Below are positions 61,435 to 64,000 of a stretch of 64,000 nt of DNA, one piece after another. Made by a program: the position numbers and the translations under genes. Numbering within the stretch: position 1 is the first letter of the stretch; every line of letters starts with the position of its first letter. The DNA lies in NCBI RefSeq assembly GCF_000730425.1, contig NZ_CP008896.1, forward strand, positions 1,612,001 to 1,676,000, in the 5' to 3' direction. The notes beneath the pieces were generated by a model. It did not search any database and was not told the DNA's origin. It was given only the letters and a program-made list of their open reading frames with translations. The stretch comes from Pseudomonas fluorescens. GTDB lineage: Bacteria > Pseudomonadota > Gammaproteobacteria > Pseudomonadales > Pseudomonadaceae.

Positions 61435-61791
61435 TTAAGCCAAGGTGGCTTTAGCTTTCTCGACAATCGCAGCAAACACCGCTTTTTCGTTCACGGCCAG
61501 TTCAGCCAGAACCTTACGGTCGATTTCGATGGACGCTTTTTTCAGGCCAGCGATGAAACGGCTGTAGGACAGACCGTTAACACGAGCACCAGCATTGATA
61601 CGAGCAATCCACAGAGCGCGGAACTGACGTTTTTTCTGACGACGGTCACGGTAGGCGTATTGGCCTGCCTTGATTACCGCTTGCTTGGCAACACGGAATA
61701 CGCGTGAACGCGCGCCGTAGTAGCCTTTAGCGAGTTTCAGAATTTTTTTGTGACGCTTACGGGCAATGACGCCACGCTTTACACGAGCCAT
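61435..61791 (-). CDS. rplT: 50S ribosomal protein L20
   Basis: A 118-residue basic protein matching L20 throughout: [20 protein letters not shown] at the N terminus and [20 protein letters not shown] near the C terminus. L20 binds 23S rRNA early in assembly and in E. coli also represses its own operon. Gene order rpmI-rplT-pheS is the standard one. Confidence 0.98.
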   Translation of the reverse strand: MARVKRGVIARKRHKKILKLAKGYYGARSRVFRVAKQAVIKAGQYAYRDRRQKKRQFRALWIARINAGARVNGLSYSRFIAGLKKASIEIDRKVLAELAVNEKAVFAAIVEKAKATLA

Positions 61792-61820
61792 GAGTTACTT
61801 CCTCTATTCTTGATCCAAAA

Positions 61821-62015
61821 TTAACGAAGGCGCAGCATGCGCTCGACTTTTGCCACGTCAGACGGATGCAGCAAGCTGCTACCGCGCAGTTGACGCTTAC
61901 GCTTGGTCGACATTTTGGTCAGGATGTGGCTCTTGAAAGCGTGCTTGTGCTTGATACCGTTAGCAGTTTTCAGAAACCGCTTAGCAGCACCACTTTTAGT
62001 CTTCATCTTTGGCAT
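61821..62015 (-). CDS. rpmI: 50S ribosomal protein L35
   Basis: A 64-residue highly basic protein; [19 protein letters not shown] at the start and [13 protein letters not shown] at the end are typical L35. It lies between infC and rplT, 29 bases before the latter. Confidence 0.98.
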   Translation of the reverse strand: MPKMKTKSGAAKRFLKTANGIKHKHAFKSHILTKMSTKRKRQLRGSSLLHPSDVAKVERMLRLR

Positions 62016-62075
62016 GTTCGGATACTCCGCATTCAGTTGATAAACATAATCAGAAGGCCTGCCGTGCCCTATTGA

Positions 62076-62621
62076 TTACTTCTTCTTTTTCGGGGCGATG
62101 ACCATGATCAGCTGGCGTCCTTCCATCTTAGGATGCTGTTCGACGGAACCGTACTCCAGCAGGTCAGCTTCAACCCGCTTGAGGAGTTCCATACCCAGCT
62201 CCTGGTGGGCCATCTCACGGCCGCGGAATCGCAAGGATACCTTGGCCCTGTCCCCATCACTCAGGAAACGTACCAGGTTGCGCAGTTTTACCTGGTAATC
62301 CCCTTCCTCCGTCCCTGGACGAAACTTGATTTCTTTAACCTGGATCTGCTTCTGGTTTTTCTTGGCTGCGGCAATCTGCTTCTTCTTTTCGAAGATCGAT
62401 TTGCCGTAATCCATCAGCTTGCAGACAGGAGGTACAGCATCGGCGGAAATCTCCACCAAATCGAGCTTGGCTTCTTCAGCCTTAAGAAGCGCGTCTTCAA
62501 TTGACACAATCCCAAGCTGCTCACCCTCAGCCCCAATTAACCGAACCTCGCGTGCCGAGATATTCTCGTTGATCGGGGCTTTCGGTGCAGCTCGTTTATC
62601 TTGTCTCATTTCACGCTTAAT
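62076..62621 (-). CDS. infC: translation initiation factor IF-3 with AUU start
   Basis: A 181-residue IF-3 if started at the AUU at 62621-62619 (minus strand). This reads I-K-R-E-M-R-Q-D-K, with GGAG 8 bases upstream; the first ATG is four codons later and has no ribosome site at a usable distance. AUU initiation is the known basis of IF-3 self-repression. The body is normal: [20 protein letters not shown], then [17 protein letters not shown], and the C-terminal domain ends VIAPKKKK. It starts five bases after the thrS stop. Confidence 0.96.
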   Translation of the reverse strand: MKREMRQDKRAAPKAPINENISAREVRLIGAEGEQLGIVSIEDALLKAEEAKLDLVEISADAVPPVCKLMDYGKSIFEKKKQIAAAKKNQKQIQVKEIKFRPGTEEGDYQVKLRNLVRFLSDGDRAKVSLRFRGREMAHQELGMELLKRVEADLLEYGSVEQHPKMEGRQLIMVIAPKKKK

Positions 62622-62626
62622 AATAA

Positions 62627-64000
62627 TTACTCCGAATCTGGGCGACCACGCCGGGAAACCGCTTGCGCGAGGAACTCAGCGAACTGGGCGACGGGCATTG
62701 AGCCCAGGTCAGCACCTTCACGAGTACGCACAGCGACAGTCTGCATCTCGACTTCCCGATCTCCAATAACCAAAAGATAGGGAACCTTGAGCAAAGTATG
62801 CTCGCGGATTTTAAAGCCGATCTTTTCATTTCTCAAGTCGGACTTGGCACGAAATCCGCTTTCGTTGAGTGTTTTTTCAACTTCAGCGGCAAAATCGGCC
62901 TGTTTATCAGTGATATTCATGATCACTGCCTGAGTCGGAGCCAGCCACGCAGGGAACGCGCCCTCGTAGTGCTCGATCAGGATCCCGACGAACCGTTCGA
63001 ACGAGCCAAGGATCGCCCGGTGCAGCATAACCGGGTGTTTACGGCTGTTGTCTTCGGAGACGTATTCGGCTCCCAGACGGATCGGCAGGTTAAAATCGAG
63101 CTGCAAGGTACCACATTGCCAGACACGGCCAAGGCAATCTTTCAGCGAGAACTCGATTTTCGGACCGTAGAAAGCACCCTCACCAGGCTGCAAGTCGTAC
63201 GCAAGGCCCGCACTGTCTAGCGCTGCGGCCAATGCAGCTTCGGCGCGATCCCACAGTTCGTCGGAGCCGACGCGTTTTTCCGGACGAGTGGACAGCTTCA
63301 TTTCCACTTCGGTAAAGCCGAAATCGCGATAAACATCCATGGTCAGCTTGATGAACGCGGCGGATTCGGCCTGCATCTGCTCTTCTGTGCAGAAGATGTG
63401 GGCGTCGTCCTGAGTGAAGCCGCGCACGCGCATGATGCCGTGCAGCGCACCCGATGGCTCGTTGCGATGGCAGGCACCGAACTCGGCCAGGCGCATCGGC
63501 AGCTCGCGGTAGCTCTTCAGGCCCTGATTGAACACCTGCACGTGGCATGGACAGTTCATCGGCTTGATGGCGTAGTCGCGGTTTTCCGACTGGGTCGTGA
63601 ACATGTTGTCGGCATAGTTGGCCCAGTGCCCGGATTTCTCCCACAGACTACGATCAACCACCTGAGGAGTCTTGATCTCCAGATAGCCGTTGTCACGCTG
63701 AACCTTGCGCATGTACTGCTCAAGCACCTGGTACAGGGTCCAGCCGTTCGGGTGCCAGAACACCATGCCCGGCGCTTCTTCCTGGAGGTGGAACAGGTTC
63801 AGGCGCTTGCCGATCTTGCGGTGGTCGCGTTTTTCAGCTTCTTCGATGCGTTGGATATAGGCCGCGAGCTGCTTCTTGTCGGCCCAGGCGGTACCGTAGA
63901 TCCGTTGCAGTTGTTCGTTCTTGGCGTCGCCGCGCCAGTAGGCACCGGACAGCTTGGTCAGCTTGAACGACTTGAGGAAACGTGTGTTCGGCACGTGCGG
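62627..64000 (-). CDS. thrS: threonyl-tRNA synthetase, C-terminal part
   Basis: The frame is open to the window end, so the N-terminal TGS and part of the editing domain lie outside. The visible 457 codons hold the class II core: [40 protein letters not shown] (the zinc and threonine site with its Cys), [18 protein letters not shown] and [20 protein letters not shown]. The anticodon domain follows to the end. Its last bases contain the ribosome site of infC. Confidence 0.97.
   Translation of the reverse strand, partial: PHVPNTRFLKSFKLTKLSGAYWRGDAKNEQLQRIYGTAWADKKQLAAYIQRIEEAEKRDHRKIGKRLNLFHLQEEAPGMVFWHPNGWTLYQVLEQYMRKVQRDNGYLEIKTPQVVDRSLWEKSGHWANYADNMFTTQSENRDYAIKPMNCPCHVQVFNQGLKSYRELPMRLAEFGACHRNEPSGALHGIMRVRGFTQDDAHIFCTEEQMQAESAAFIKLTMDVYRDFGFTEVEMKLSTRPEKRVGSDELWDRAEAALAAALDSAGLAYDLQPGEGAFYGPKIEFSLKDCLGRVWQCGTLQLDFNLPIRLGAEYVSEDNSRKHPVMLHRAILGSFERFVGILIEHYEGAFPAWLAPTQAVIMNITDKQADFAAEVEKTLNESGFRAKSDLRNEKIGFKIREHTLLKVPYLLVIGDREVEMQTVAVRTREGADLGSMPVAQFAEFLAQAVSRRGRPDSE

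Overview
The window reads as the chromosome of a fluorescent-group Pseudomonas. The evidence is the GC-rich coding, the conserved translation block thrS-infC-rpmI-rplT-pheS-pheT-ihfA-merR at the right end, REPIN-type inverted repeats with the GTGGGAGCGGGCTTGCTCGC core, and genes of the hpa and hap type known from pseudomonads. All calls are made by eye from sequence and motif recall; no database search was run.

Left part (1-10.3 kb) is an aromatic amine to 4-hydroxyphenylacetate region. It holds the end of an hpa operon (hpaH end, hpaI, divergent hpaR), then an FAD oxidase, a cupin, an AraC regulator of FeaR type, DUF3156, an APC permease, an OprD porin and a FeaB-like aldehyde dehydrogenase. 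Four promoters there (FAD oxidase, permease, porin, aldehyde dehydrogenase) each carry a pair of (T/C)GGC(A/G)-N8-CA(A/T) or AAA direct repeats spaced 21-22 bp. This is the architecture known for FeaR, so one regulator probably drives all four units. RidA follows.

10.4-15.5 kb is mixed: an overlapping two-gene unit with a PD-(D/E)XK nuclease-like protein, fetAB-like exporter genes, a DUF1835 protein, and a small membrane protein behind a possible leader ORF.

15.7-32.1 kb is a hydroquinone ring-cleavage region on the minus strand. Genes match hapCDEFGHI in content and order (two-subunit hydroquinone dioxygenase, semialdehyde dehydrogenase, maleylacetate reductase, intradiol dioxygenase, YciI, Rieske protein). 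An arylsulfatase and an alginate-export-type porin lie downstream. A LysR regulator, a five-gene branched-chain-type ABC transporter and another porin lie upstream. GTT-N11-AAC sites in front of hapC, the upstream porin and the arylsulfatase suggest one LysR regulon.

32.4-46.3 kb holds Ohr and a DsbA-like protein, then a ten-gene minus-strand operon in nearly biochemical order: IorA-like, MFS transporter, IorB-like, thioesterase, fused flavin monooxygenase/old yellow enzyme, gentisate-type dioxygenase, FAH-family hydrolase, nitrilase-fold C-N hydrolase, maleate isomerase, MarR. It can be read as 2-oxoacid to aroyl-CoA to 5-hydroxyaroyl-CoA to free acid to ring cleavage to maleate to fumarate. 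46.3-55.8 kb is a likely upper or uptake section: AraC, VOC protein, CrtI-like FAD enzyme, isatin-hydrolase-like cyclase family hydrolase, NCS1 permease, porin, AraC and LysR. My favoured but unproven reading is a route for isatin or an isatin-like compound through anthraniloyl-CoA and 5-hydroxyanthranilate; salicyl-CoA to gentisate is the main alternative.

55.9-57.2 kb is a sparse stretch ending at a tRNA-Pro(GGG) gene. From 57.2 kb to the end the window holds the core translation operon, with infC starting at an AUU codon.
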